Shown piece after piece: positions 44,672-52,278 of a DNA stretch of 64,000 nucleotides. This DNA comes from an uncultured Collinsella sp. (GTDB lineage Bacteria; Actinomycetota; Coriobacteriia; Coriobacteriales; Coriobacteriaceae). The stretch covers positions 1-64,000 of the forward strand of contig CAKULD010000001.1 of NCBI GenBank assembly GCA_934667065.1. The letters are read 5' to 3'. Made by a program: the position numbers and the translations under genes. How positions within the stretch are numbered: position 1 is the first letter of the stretch; each line of letters starts with the position of its first letter. The notes beneath the pieces were generated by a model. That model was given only the letters and a program-made list of their open reading frames with translations, did not search any database and had not been told where the DNA came from.

Positions 44672-45418
44672 ATGAATGAGTGGAACGACATAGCGGTTTT
44701 GACGCCACCGGGTGATATCGACATCGCCACGGTGCCTGCGCTGCGCCGGCGGTTAGATGCTTTGATCGACCGCGGCGGGCGGCGCGTTGTCATCAATTGC
44801 CAGGCCGTCGGCTTTATCGACTCGACAGGTTTGGCGTTCTTGCTTACGCGCGCTCGTGAACTCATGAGGTGCGAGGGCCTGCTTTCGCTCGTCAACGCAT
44901 CTGATGAGGTCGTTCGCTTTTTGGAGATCGCTCGTCTCGTCGACATTCTTCATGTTGCGGGCCCGGCGCGGGAGTCGATTCCCGCCATTCCGGTGGGGGA
45001 GTTGCCGCGTTGGAGTAAGAGCGTCGAGGTGCGTCAGGGTATCGAGAACCTTCCGTACTATCGTCATCGCATTGCCGAGCTCCTCGAGTCGCTTCCGTTG
45101 CGCCGCGACGAGCGCTACGACGTCGCATTGGCATCGGGCGAGGCGCTGGGCAATGCGTATGACCATGCGGGCGGCATCGGGTGCATCCTGACGGTTCAGG
45201 CTTATGGCGATCGAGTGGTGATTGAGGTCGTTGACCGTGGGATGGGCTATTCGATCGACGGGTCGAGTGAGCCGGTTGCGACCGAAGAGCGTGGGCGCGG
45301 TATCAAGCTTATGCGCATGCTGGTCGACAATGTGGAGGTTGCCCGTCGCACGGACGGCGCCGGGACGCGTGTCCGGATGGTGAAGCTGTTTAGCGGAGCG
45401 TTGGAATCGTGCGCCTAG
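44672..45418 (+). CDS. Fused STAS antagonist and RsbW-type anti-sigma kinase
   Basis: A 248-aa protein joins two domains that normally form separate proteins. Residues 5-100 are a STAS domain with the phospho-acceptor motif FIDSTGLAFL (Ser51). Residues 120-240 are a GHKL ATPase: N-box Glu157 and Asn161 in GEALGNAYDHA, G1 box DRGMGY (188-193), G2 box GRGIKLM (208-214). The kinase half could phosphorylate its own STAS half or another. No sigma factor gene is in the window. The ATG at 44672 lacks a strong site; a TTG at 44654 is an alternative. Confidence 0.82.
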   Translation: MNEWNDIAVLTPPGDIDIATVPALRRRLDALIDRGGRRVVINCQAVGFIDSTGLAFLLTRARELMRCEGLLSLVNASDEVVRFLEIARLVDILHVAGPARESIPAIPVGELPRWSKSVEVRQGIENLPYYRHRIAELLESLPLRRDERYDVALASGEALGNAYDHAGGIGCILTVQAYGDRVVIEVVDRGMGYSIDGSSEPVATEERGRGIKLMRMLVDNVEVARRTDGAGTRVRMVKLFSGALESCA

Positions 45419-45463
45419 TACAACGTTTTGGCGTGTTTACCTGCCAAGAGCTTGTGCTGGACA

Positions 45464-45511
45464 ACTTTTTTGAAAAAAGTACTTGCGTCTTTTGGGCAAC
45501 TCGCGTAAATT
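45464..45511 (+). promoter_or_regulatory. tRNA-Gly/Cys promoter with palindromic UP-like element
   Basis: ACTTTTTT-G-AAAAAAGT (45464-45480), then after 2 nt TTGCGT (45483-45488), a 17-nt spacer and TAAATT (45506-45511). The geometry equals that of the other two tRNA promoters. Confidence 0.75.
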
Positions 45512-45523
45512 AATAACCCGCAA

Positions 45524-45599
45524 GCGGACATGGCTCAGTTGGTAGAGCACAACCTTGCCAAGGTTGGGGTCGCGGGTTCGAGCCCCGTTGTCCGCTCCA
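45524..45599 (+). tRNA. tRNA-Gly (GCC), copy 1
   Basis: A 76-nt cloverleaf with acceptor GCGGACA / TGTCCGC, anticodon loop TTGCCAA (anticodon GCC) and encoded CCA. It is identical to the copies at 45751 and 48218. A terminator follows, yet tRNA-Cys lies directly beyond it. Confidence 0.97.
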
Positions 45600-45609
45600 T
45601 TGCGTTTCC

Positions 45610-45633
45610 GGACCGTCTCAAGCGGTCCTTTTT
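45610..45633 (+). terminator. Terminator between tRNA-Gly and tRNA-Cys
   Basis: A 6-bp stem (45610-45615 with 45623-45628) and five T, ending 1 nt before tRNA-Cys. Since tRNA-Cys shows no promoter of its own, readthrough is likely. Confidence 0.7.
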
Positions 45634-45634
45634 C

Positions 45635-45708
45635 GGCGAAGTGGCCAAGTGGTAAGGCAGAGGCCTGCAAAGCCTTTACCCCCGGTTCGAATCCGGGCTT
45701 CGCCTCCA
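45635..45708 (+). tRNA. tRNA-Cys (GCA)
   Basis: A 74-nt cloverleaf with acceptor GGCGAAG / CTTCGCC, anticodon loop CTGCAAA (anticodon GCA) and encoded CCA. It lies between two terminators in the tRNA-Gly cluster. Confidence 0.96.
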
Positions 45709-45718
45709 GGCAACATCC

Positions 45719-45744
45719 GGGCGCTCCGGCGCCCGTTTTGTTTT
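45719..45744 (+). terminator. Terminator after tRNA-Cys
   Basis: A 6-bp all-GC stem (45719-45724 with 45729-45734), TCCG loop and the tail GTTTTGTTTT. Confidence 0.8.
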
Positions 45745-45750
45745 ACATAT

Positions 45751-45826
45751 GCGGACATGGCTCAGTTGGTAGAGCACAACCTTGCCAAGGTTGGGGTCGC
45801 GGGTTCGAGCCCCGTTGTCCGCTCCA
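45751..45826 (+). tRNA. tRNA-Gly (GCC), copy 2
   Basis: A 76-nt copy identical to 45524-45599. It has no separate promoter that I can see and probably depends on the promoter at 45464. Confidence 0.97.
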
Positions 45827-45834
45827 AACGTAAC

Positions 45835-45864
45835 AGCCCGACTACCAAGGTAGCCGGGCTTTTT
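45835..45864 (+). terminator. Terminator after tRNA-Gly copy 2
   Basis: A 12-position stem with one mismatch (45835-45846 with 45849-45860), then a T-run. Confidence 0.75.
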
Positions 45865-45878
45865 CATACCCATTGCAT

Positions 45879-45897
45879 GGGCTCGAACCCGAGAGGG
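45879..45897 (+). repeat. 19-nt direct repeat, first copy (second at 46224-46242)
   Basis: GGGCTCGAACCCGAGAGGG occurs here and again at 46224-46242, followed in both by a GCGAGC-like sequence. It resembles a tRNA T-arm. The second copy is preceded by TCCGCTCCA, the tRNA-Gly 3' end. The 525-nt gap 45827-46351 contains these repeats, a tRNA fragment, a terminator and element F, but no gene. Confidence 0.6.
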
Positions 45898-45995
45898 AGC
45901 GAGCGTTAAGCAAACGCGGAGCGTTTGTAGCGAGCTGGCGAGGGTGCCGGCAGGCGACCGAAGCCGGTGCGTATCCGCGAAGCGGATACGCGGAC

Positions 45996-46013
45996 GCCCC
46001 GTTGTCCGCTCCA
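45996..46013 (+). pseudogene. tRNA-Gly 3' fragment
   Basis: GCCCCGTTGTCCGCTCCA is identical to the last 18 nt of the three tRNA-Gly genes but no 5' half precedes it. Upstream sits a 10-bp hairpin (GCGTATCCGC with its complement). A terminator follows directly at 46022, as after an intact tRNA. It is a tRNA remnant or an attachment-site-like duplication. Confidence 0.7.
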
Positions 46014-46021
46014 ACTATGTT

Positions 46022-46047
46022 ACGCGGTTCTAACGAACCGCGTTTTT
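46022..46047 (+). terminator. Terminator after the tRNA fragment
   Basis: A 9-bp stem (46022-46030 with 46035-46043), 4-nt loop and five T. Confidence 0.85.
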
Positions 46048-46060
46048 GTTGACGCTGCGC

Positions 46061-46156
46061 GAGCCCCGGGCACCCCATCTTGCCCCTCAATCGTCGGTCG
46101 CGTACATAAAGTACGCTTCCCTCCTCTTTCACGGCAACCTGGGGCACCCGGAGCCC
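46061..46156 (-). repeat. Structured element, family 2, copy F
   Basis: Read on the minus strand, 17 positions of the outer stem (46061-46077 with 46140-46156) all pair if G-U is allowed; on the plus strand the same positions give A-C mismatches. The loop strands contain GTGAAAGAGG and CGACGATTGA and the apical hairpin is GCGTAC / GTACGC, as in copy E at 27217-27316. It lies between the tRNA remnant and the alpha-glucosidase gene. Confidence 0.72.
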
Positions 46157-46351
46157 GCTCGCTGTCGTGACCGGGGGAGTGAGTCTTCCATTCCTTTCGC
46201 CTCATTGGTCAATCCGCTCCAGGGGGCTCGAACCCGAGAGGGGCGAGCATTTTTTTGGGGCGTGGGTGGGGCGTTGTTTGTCGCGAATGTCTGCCTTGGG
46301 CGTATCATCGTGGACATCTCGCAAAACCTCGTTGCAAGGGAGATGCGCCCC

Positions 46352-48085
46352 ATGGCTACAGAAAAAACCTCTTCGCGCTCATGGATGTCCGATGCCGCGA
46401 TCTATCAGATTTATCCGCGCTCGTTTAAGGATTCGACCGGTTCGGGTCTGGGCGATATCGCGGGCATTACCCAGCAGATGGATTATCTTGAGCGGCTGGG
46501 CATCGAGGCCATATGGCTGAGCCCGTTCTACCCATCGCCGCTTGTCGACGGCGGCTATGATGTGGCGGACTACTGCGATGTCGACCCGCGTCTTGGCTCG
46601 CTTGACGACTTCGATGACATGGTTGCCGCTGCCCATGCGCGTGACATCAAGGTCATTGTCGACATCGTGCCCAACCACTCATCCGATCAGCATCCCTGGT
46701 TCAAAGCTGCTCTTGCCGCCGGCCCTGGATCGCCCGAGCGCGCCCGGTATATCTTCCGTGATGGTCGCGGCGAGCATGGCGAGCTACCTCCCACCAATTG
46801 GAATGCCAACTTTGGTGGTTCCGCCTGGACGCGTGTTGCGGACGGTCAGTGGTATCTGCACATGTTTACCCCTGAGCAGCCTGACTTTGACTGGGCATGC
46901 CCCGAAGTCCGCACGTTCTTTTGCGACGTCCTCGCGTTTTGGAGCGATCGGGGCGTCGACGGTTTCCGTATCGATGTAGCTCACGGTCTCGCCAAGGACC
47001 TCGACCGCGATGATCTTGACCGGTGGCATCTCGCCGAGGGCGATGACATGGTTGACGACGGCACCCATCCGCTGTGGGACCGCAACGAGGTCCACGAGAT
47101 CTATCGCGAGTGGCGCCGCGTGTTCGACCGCTATGATCCGCCACGCAGCGCCGTTGCCGAGGCATGGGTGCTGCCCGAGCGCCAGTATCTCTACGCGCGC
47201 CCCAGCGAGCTCGGCCAGACGTTCAACTTTGAGTTCGCCAAGGCCACTTGGACCTATGACGACATGCACGCCGCAATCGAGGGGGGCTTGAAGGCGGCCG
47301 TCGAATCCGGTTCCGCCTCGACCTGGGTGCTCTCCAACCACGATGTGCCGCGCGTGGCGACGCGTTACGTCCTGCCGCAGATCAAGGCGACGCGCTACCA
47401 CCAGATCGCACTCGACTGGCTCTTGCGTGACGGGTCGTCTTATGACGAGAACCGTGAGCTCGGCGAGCGTCGTGCACGGGCGGCCCTTTTGCTCGAGCTG
47501 GCGCTTCCGGGGTCGGCATACGTGTACCAGGGTGAGGAGCTCGGCCTTTTTGAGGTGGCGGATATCCCGTGGGCCGCGCTCGAAGATCCCAATGCGACCA
47601 ATACGCACGGATCGAAACGCGAGAAGGGGCGCGACGGCTGCCGAGTTCCCCTGCCGTGGGTGTCGGCGGACGATCCCGCGCAGGGCGGATCGTTCGGGTT
47701 TTCGCCGGCAGGCGCCGATGCGGCACCTCATCTGCCGCAGCCCGCGTGGTTTTCCGACTACGCTGTCGATAGGGAAGAGACGGACCCGGCATCGATGCTT
47801 GCACTCTATCGCGACGCCCTTAGGCTGCGGCGCAAGTTGCGCGGGTGTGCCAACGATCTTGCATGGCTCGATCTTGACGGACACACCGGTCTTGCAGATG
47901 GTGCCGAGGGTGCCGAGGGCGGCGTCATCGCCTATCGCCGTGACAATGGCTGGGCATGTGTGACGAATTTCGGCGCAGCGCCCGTGGAGCTGCCGGCGGG
48001 CAAGGTCCTGCTCACTTCATCACCGCTCGCGGACGGTAAGCTCGCACAGGACAGCTCTGCCTGGATTATGCTTGGCGAGATGTAG
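46352..48085 (+). CDS. GH13 alpha-glucosidase (oligo-1,6-glucosidase type)
   Basis: Cytosolic retaining glycosidase releasing glucose from short alpha-glucans or sucrose-like sugars. The (beta/alpha)8 motifs are complete: DIVPNHSSDQH, GFRIDVA with nucleophile Asp208, AEAW with acid/base Glu270, and NHDVPR with Asp331. The 577 aa length fits actinobacterial GH13 enzymes. I chose the ATG at 46352 (AAGGGAG 9 nt upstream) over ATG 46343; the longer ORF runs back over structured element F. It is a single gene flanked by tRNA-Gly copies. Confidence 0.9.
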   Translation: MATEKTSSRSWMSDAAIYQIYPRSFKDSTGSGLGDIAGITQQMDYLERLGIEAIWLSPFYPSPLVDGGYDVADYCDVDPRLGSLDDFDDMVAAAHARDIKVIVDIVPNHSSDQHPWFKAALAAGPGSPERARYIFRDGRGEHGELPPTNWNANFGGSAWTRVADGQWYLHMFTPEQPDFDWACPEVRTFFCDVLAFWSDRGVDGFRIDVAHGLAKDLDRDDLDRWHLAEGDDMVDDGTHPLWDRNEVHEIYREWRRVFDRYDPPRSAVAEAWVLPERQYLYARPSELGQTFNFEFAKATWTYDDMHAAIEGGLKAAVESGSASTWVLSNHDVPRVATRYVLPQIKATRYHQIALDWLLRDGSSYDENRELGERRARAALLLELALPGSAYVYQGEELGLFEVADIPWAALEDPNATNTHGSKREKGRDGCRVPLPWVSADDPAQGGSFGFSPAGADAAPHLPQPAWFSDYAVDREETDPASMLALYRDALRLRRKLRGCANDLAWLDLDGHTGLADGAEGAEGGVIAYRRDNGWACVTNFGAAPVELPAGKVLLTSSPLADGKLAQDSSAWIMLGEM

Positions 48086-48158
48086 AGGGCATCTCATGTG
48101 AGTCTGCGTTTGTCCGCGCCTTTCGTGGCGACTGATGCCTTCGCGAGGGCACCGCAAA

Positions 48159-48205
48159 ACTTTTCAAAAAAAGTTCTTGCATAGGATGCGGGCATCACGT
48201 AAGAT
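48159..48205 (+). promoter_or_regulatory. tRNA-Gly/Val promoter with UP-like element
   Basis: ACTTTT-C-AAAAAAAGT (48159-48174), 2 nt, TTGCAT (48177-48182), 17-nt spacer, TAAGAT (48200-48205). Third member of the shared tRNA promoter type. Confidence 0.75.
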
Positions 48206-48217
48206 TAATCCTCGTAA

Positions 48218-48293
48218 GCGGACATGGCTCAGTTGGTAGAGCACAACCTTGCCAAGGTTGGGGTCGCGGGTTCGAGCCCCGTTGTCCGCTCCA
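48218..48293 (+). tRNA. tRNA-Gly (GCC), copy 3
   Basis: A 76-nt copy identical to those at 45524 and 45751. It is co-transcribed with tRNA-Val, 3 nt downstream. Confidence 0.97.
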
Positions 48294-48296
48294 TTT

Positions 48297-48371
48297 GGGC
48301 GTTTAGCTCAGGGGGAGAGCGCTTCCCTGACACGGAAGAGGTCACAAGTTCAAATCTTGTAACGCCCACCA
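48297..48371 (+). tRNA. tRNA-Val (GAC)
   Basis: A 75-nt cloverleaf with acceptor GGGCGTT / AACGCCC, anticodon loop CTGACAC (anticodon GAC) and encoded CCA. It shares the promoter at 48159 and ends at the terminator at 48380. Confidence 0.96.
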
Positions 48372-48379
48372 AATGTTCG

Positions 48380-48415
48380 CAGCCTAGAGGTTTTGCCTCT
48401 AGGCTGTTTTGTTTT
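48380..48415 (+). terminator. Terminator after tRNA-Val
   Basis: A perfect 11-bp stem (48380-48390 with 48396-48406), 5-nt loop and the tail TTTTGTTTT. The following stretch 48416-48700 is A/T-richer than its surroundings and shows no gene that I can support. Confidence 0.9.
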
Positions 48416-48708
48416 CTTGAGCAATTCAGTCAAAATGCTTCGGCCGTGGCTGATGGATGACTTTTGAGTTTGAAGGATCGCTTGTGCCGGACTTGATATC
48501 GGTTCGACCGCAACATGTTGGTCAAGCACAATCTTTTGGATTCTTTTGGCGTGAGTGGCTTGGTTTTGATAGGATTTGCCAGCAGCCTGATCGAGGGGGT
48601 TTCAAAACTGCCGCGCAGGTAGCCGAGTTGATAACGTTTTAGCAGCCTGCCAAGAATGCCTCAGTTTTAATGCGTCTGAAAATAGACTAATTGCTTTGAC
48701 CTGCTGAA

Positions 48709-48754
48709 ACACTATATGTTGTGTTTGACCTAAAAAAAGAATACAGGATATAGA
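48709..48754 (+). promoter_or_regulatory. NrdR box and promoter of nrdD
   Basis: ACACTATATGTTGTGT (48709-48724) matches the NrdR-box pattern. TTGACC (48725-48730) directly follows and TATAGA (48749-48754) lies 18 nt further, a plausible promoter. A weaker NrdR-like half site overlaps the -10 (from 48743). NrdR would repress nrdD when dATP is high; this is inferred from the site. Confidence 0.7.
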
Positions 48755-48778
48755 TGCGTCTTTGTCGTATGATAGATG

Positions 48779-48857
48779 GCGGACAGAGAACGAAGACCTT
48801 ACTCACCCCATTCGGATAGATCTTTGAGCCGCTCGATCGGCTGCAGGAATTGTCCGC
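48779..48857 (+). promoter_or_regulatory. Possible structured leader of nrdD
   Basis: The nrdD leader is about 220 nt. GCGGACA (48779-48785) pairs with TGTCCGC (48851-48857) and encloses a 5-bp hairpin (48827-48842). I do not recognise it as a known riboswitch; no B12 box is seen. Confidence 0.35.
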
Positions 48858-48981
48858 ATGAGGACTTATGGTTTATCGAGAACACAGATTGCGCGACGGC
48901 GCCGCAAGGCAGGGGCAAGCCCGGCCGGGCATCGTTTGGCTCTGAAGCGCAATGAGATTACGACGCGAAAGAGGCAAGAGG

Positions 48982-51204
48982 ATGAAGATCATCAAGCGCA
49001 GCGGCACCGAGGTTGTCTTTGACATCGATAAGATCGTCAATGCCATCCGTGCTGCAAACTTGGAGGTTGAGGAGGGCTCTCGCCTTACCGACCGCCAGGT
49101 GATCTACGCGGCTCAAAACGTCGCCGAGGCATGCGAGAATGCCGGCCATACCGTTTCGGTCGAGGAGATCCAGGATCTGGTCGAGGACGAGATCATGCGT
49201 CTCGACTGCTATGAGGTCGCTCGCCACTACATCATCTATCGCTATGTTCAGAGCCTGAAGCGCCAGAAGAACACGACCGATGACAAGATCCTGTCGCTCA
49301 TCGAGTGCAACAACGAAGAGGTCAAGCAGGAGAATTCTAATAAGAACCCGACCGTCAACTCCGTTCAGCGCGACTACATGGCCGGCGAGATCTCCAAGGA
49401 CCTCACGCAGCGCGTGCTGCTGCCCCAGGAGATCGTGGACGCCCACAATGAGGGTCTAATTCACTTCCACGATTCGGACTACTTTGCCCAGCACATGCAT
49501 AACTGCGACCTGGTGAACCTGGAGGATATGCTCCAGAACGGCACCGTTATCTCGGGCACGCTCATTGAGAAGCCGCACAGCTTCTCGACGGCCTGCAATA
49601 TCGCGACGCAGATTATCGCGCAGGTTGCTTCCTCCCAGTACGGTGGCCAGTCCATTTCGCTGACCCATCTTGCCCCCTTTGTTGAGGTGAGCCGTCAGAA
49701 GATCCGCGGTGAAGTCGCGCGTGAGCTCGAGGAACTCGGTGTTTCCGCATCCCCCGAAAAGGTCCGCGAGGTCGTTGAGGACCGTCTGCGCGATGAGATC
49801 CGTCGCGGCGTCCAGACAATCCAGTATCAGGTCGTGACCCTTATGACCACCAACGGCCAAGCGCCGTTCGTGACGGTGTTCATGTATCTGAACGAGGCCC
49901 GCTCGGCCCAGGAGAAGCACGACCTCGCCATGATTGTGGAGGAGACGCTTCGCCAGCGCTACGAGGGTGTTAAGAACGAGGCCGGCGTGTGGATTACCCC
50001 GGCGTTCCCCAAGCTCATCTATGTGCTCGAGGACGATAACGTCCAAGAGGATTCTCCGTACTTCTACCTGACTCAGCTGGCTGCCAAGTGCACCGCCAAG
50101 CGCATGGTGCCCGACTACATCTCCGAAAAGAAGATGCGTGAGCTTAAGCTGTCGAAGGGCGAGACCGCGGGCAATGGCGACTGCTATACCTGCATGGGTT
50201 GCCGCAGCTTCCTGACGCCCGACCGCTCGGGTAATGGCTTTAACAACGTCGCCAATGCTCTGAACTACGACCCGAGCAAGCCTAAGTACTACGGTCGCTT
50301 TAATCAGGGCGTCGTGACCATTAACCTTCCCGATGTCGCTCTGAGCTCGCATCAGGACATGGACAAGTTCTGGAAGATCTTCGACGAGCGCCTGGAGCTG
50401 TGCCATCGTGCGCTGCTGTGCCGTCACGAGCGCCTGAAGGGTACGCTTTCGGATGCCGCGCCGATTCTTTGGCAATACGGTGCCCTGGCTCGCCTGAAGA
50501 AGGGCGAGACGATCGATAAGTTGCTGGTGGGTGGCTACTCCACCATCAGCTTGGGCTATGCCGGCCTGTATGAGTGCGTCAAGTACATGACGGGCCACAG
50601 CCACACCGAGAAAGAGGGCACGCCGTTTGCCATGGCGGTCATGCAGCGCATGAACGACAAGTGCGCGGAGTGGAAGGCCGAAAGCGACATCGACTTCTCG
50701 CTGTACGGCACGCCGCTGGAGTCGACGACCTACAAGTTCGCAAAGTGCCTGCAGCGTCGTTTTGGCATCGTTCCGGGCGTCACGGACAAGGGCTATATCA
50801 CCAACAGCTACCACGTTCACGTGTCCGAGGAAATCGATGCCTTCGACAAGCTTAAGTTTGAGGGTATGTTCCAGCAGCTTTCGCCGGGTGGTGCCATCTC
50901 CTACGTCGAGGTTCCCAACATGCAGGACAACCTCAAGGCCGTGATTCGCGTGATGCAGTACATCTACGACAACATCATGTACGCCGAGCTCAACACCAAG
51001 AGCGACTACTGCCAGGTATGCGGTTACGACGGCGAGATCAAGATTGTCGAGGATGACGGCAAGCTGGTGTGGGAGTGCCCCAGCTGCGGCAACCGTGACC
51101 AGGAGAAGATGAACGTCGCCCGTCGTACGTGTGGCTACATCGGTACCCAATTCTGGAACCAGGGTCGAACCGAGGAGATCCGCGACCGCGTGCTGCATCT
51201 CTAA
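48982..51204 (+). CDS. nrdD: Anaerobic (class III) ribonucleoside-triphosphate reductase
   Basis: Glycyl-radical enzyme reducing ribonucleotides to deoxyribonucleotides without oxygen. The 740-aa protein has an N-terminal ATP-cone for allosteric control (about 1-95), the catalytic barrel, a C-terminal zinc site (CQVCG ... CPSCG) and the radical Gly718 in RTCGYIG. The ATG at 48982 follows AAGAGG; the 10-codon-longer ORF start has no site. NrdG, its activase, is downstream beyond two structured elements. An NrdR box precedes it. Confidence 0.97.
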   Translation: MKIIKRSGTEVVFDIDKIVNAIRAANLEVEEGSRLTDRQVIYAAQNVAEACENAGHTVSVEEIQDLVEDEIMRLDCYEVARHYIIYRYVQSLKRQKNTTDDKILSLIECNNEEVKQENSNKNPTVNSVQRDYMAGEISKDLTQRVLLPQEIVDAHNEGLIHFHDSDYFAQHMHNCDLVNLEDMLQNGTVISGTLIEKPHSFSTACNIATQIIAQVASSQYGGQSISLTHLAPFVEVSRQKIRGEVARELEELGVSASPEKVREVVEDRLRDEIRRGVQTIQYQVVTLMTTNGQAPFVTVFMYLNEARSAQEKHDLAMIVEETLRQRYEGVKNEAGVWITPAFPKLIYVLEDDNVQEDSPYFYLTQLAAKCTAKRMVPDYISEKKMRELKLSKGETAGNGDCYTCMGCRSFLTPDRSGNGFNNVANALNYDPSKPKYYGRFNQGVVTINLPDVALSSHQDMDKFWKIFDERLELCHRALLCRHERLKGTLSDAAPILWQYGALARLKKGETIDKLLVGGYSTISLGYAGLYECVKYMTGHSHTEKEGTPFAMAVMQRMNDKCAEWKAESDIDFSLYGTPLESTTYKFAKCLQRRFGIVPGVTDKGYITNSYHVHVSEEIDAFDKLKFEGMFQQLSPGGAISYVEVPNMQDNLKAVIRVMQYIYDNIMYAELNTKSDYCQVCGYDGEIKIVEDDGKLVWECPSCGNRDQEKMNVARRTCGYIGTQFWNQGRTEEIRDRVLHL

Positions 51205-51215
51205 TATCCATCCCA

Positions 51216-51353
51216 GGCTGCCCCGTAGCGAGCCGCCGGACCTTTGCTCGCTATTTCGGACAGTCCTGACTCACGACGGAGGCGCCACTGGCGCCTCCTG
51301 TTCGTGCGGAACTCATATCGAGCAAAGGTCCGGCGTCTCGCTACGGGGCAGCC
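51216..51353 (-). repeat. Structured element, family 1, copy C
   Basis: A 35-position outer stem with one mismatch (51216-51250 with 51319-51353) and a 9-bp apical stem (51278-51286 with 51290-51298). Read on the minus strand the loop strands contain GTTCCGCA and CTGTCCGA, related to copies A and B. It starts 11 nt after the nrdD stop. Confidence 0.68.
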
Positions 51354-51531
51354 AAGTTGACGTAGCTGAGATGCGGCGTGCGGTCTGCTCACTCCTCGAA
51401 GTTCTTAGCGGAAGTGAGTTGACCTGCGGCGGCGATTTGCTTGCAATGGCGGTTGAGCTGCAACAAAGTTTTTATTGGACCTCGAACCCTATGCTCGATG
51501 TTCGCTTCGTTCATTGAGTTACCCTTTGCAT

Positions 51532-51615
51532 GAGGCCGGGACATATCGTCCCGCCCGCAGTTTCGCAGGCCGCAGGCCGAGAATGTTTGAGGACGGGATG
51601 ATATGTCCCGGCCTC
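51532..51615 (+). repeat. Structured element, family 1, copy D
   Basis: A 21-position stem (51532-51552 with 51595-51615) with one G-U wobble on the plus strand. The loop strands contain CCCGCAG and ATGTTTGAGGAC, matching copy B in the same orientation. It ends directly before the nrdG ribosome site and may affect its translation. The 426-nt gap 51205-51630 holds copies C and D and no gene. Confidence 0.7.
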
Positions 51616-51630
51616 CCGGGAGAGTTACCT

Positions 51631-52212
51631 ATGAACTACGCGAACATTAAGTATTTCGACATTGCCGATGGGGAAGGCGTTCGTACTTCTCTGTTTGTGA
51701 GCGGGTGCCGTCGTGGGTGCAAGAACTGCTTTAACTCTGTCGCGTGGGACTTTACTGCGGGCGAGCCCTTCGATCGTGCCGTCGAGGACAAGATTATCGA
51801 GAGCCTCGATCATCCCTTTATTGACGGTCTGACGATTTTGGGCGGCGAGCCTATGGAGCCCGAGAATCAGGCGGGGCTCGTTGACTTTGTCGAGCGTGTT
51901 CGCGCTGCCTATCCAGTAGAGTCGGGGAAGACTATTTGGTGCTTTACCGGTGATGTGCTCGAGGAGCTCATGCCGGGCAGACGTCACCATACCGAGGCGA
52001 CGGACCGTATCCTTGCCTGTCTTGATATGTTGGTGGACGGTCCGTTTGTTCAGGACCTGTACGATATTTCGCTTCGTTTTAGGGGTTCGAGCAATCAGCG
52101 TGTGATCGATATGAACGCCACGCGTGCCCGCGCCGAGCGCGAGGGCGTTGCGCTTTGTGATGCGGTTGAGCTCTGGCGTGATGAGCCGGTCTATTCGACC
52201 CATACTATGTAG
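51631..52212 (+). CDS. nrdG: Anaerobic ribonucleotide reductase activase
   Basis: Radical-SAM enzyme that installs the glycyl radical on NrdD. The 4Fe-4S motif is CRRGCKNC (Cys26, Cys30, Cys33), followed by the SAM-binding GGEPM. The product is 194 aa. I chose the ATG at 51631, with CGGGAGAG just upstream; the longer ORF passes through structured element D. It ends 66 nt before folE. Confidence 0.93.
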   Translation: MNYANIKYFDIADGEGVRTSLFVSGCRRGCKNCFNSVAWDFTAGEPFDRAVEDKIIESLDHPFIDGLTILGGEPMEPENQAGLVDFVERVRAAYPVESGKTIWCFTGDVLEELMPGRRHHTEATDRILACLDMLVDGPFVQDLYDISLRFRGSSNQRVIDMNATRARAEREGVALCDAVELWRDEPVYSTHTM

Positions 52213-52278
52213 CTTGTGGTCGATGCCGGAGGGCGTGGTACCATAGCGCGAACGTGAAATCGGAAAAGTGAGGCCCAG

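Noticed and set aside
45555..45909. Short open frames across the tRNA cluster
   Set aside because: They read through intact tRNA genes and terminators.
46046..46351. N-terminal extension of the alpha-glucosidase frame
   Set aside because: It runs through structured element F and the repeat at 46224, has no ribosome site and no homology; the GH13 fold starts right after the ATG at 46352.
48457..48642. 61-codon open frame between tRNA-Val and nrdD
   Set aside because: No ribosome site, no recognisable protein, and base composition unlike neighbouring genes; probably chance.
48779..48857. tRNA-like or cobalamin riboswitch in the nrdD leader
   Set aside because: The closing stem equals the tRNA-Gly acceptor by sequence, but no cloverleaf fits inside and no B12 box is present.
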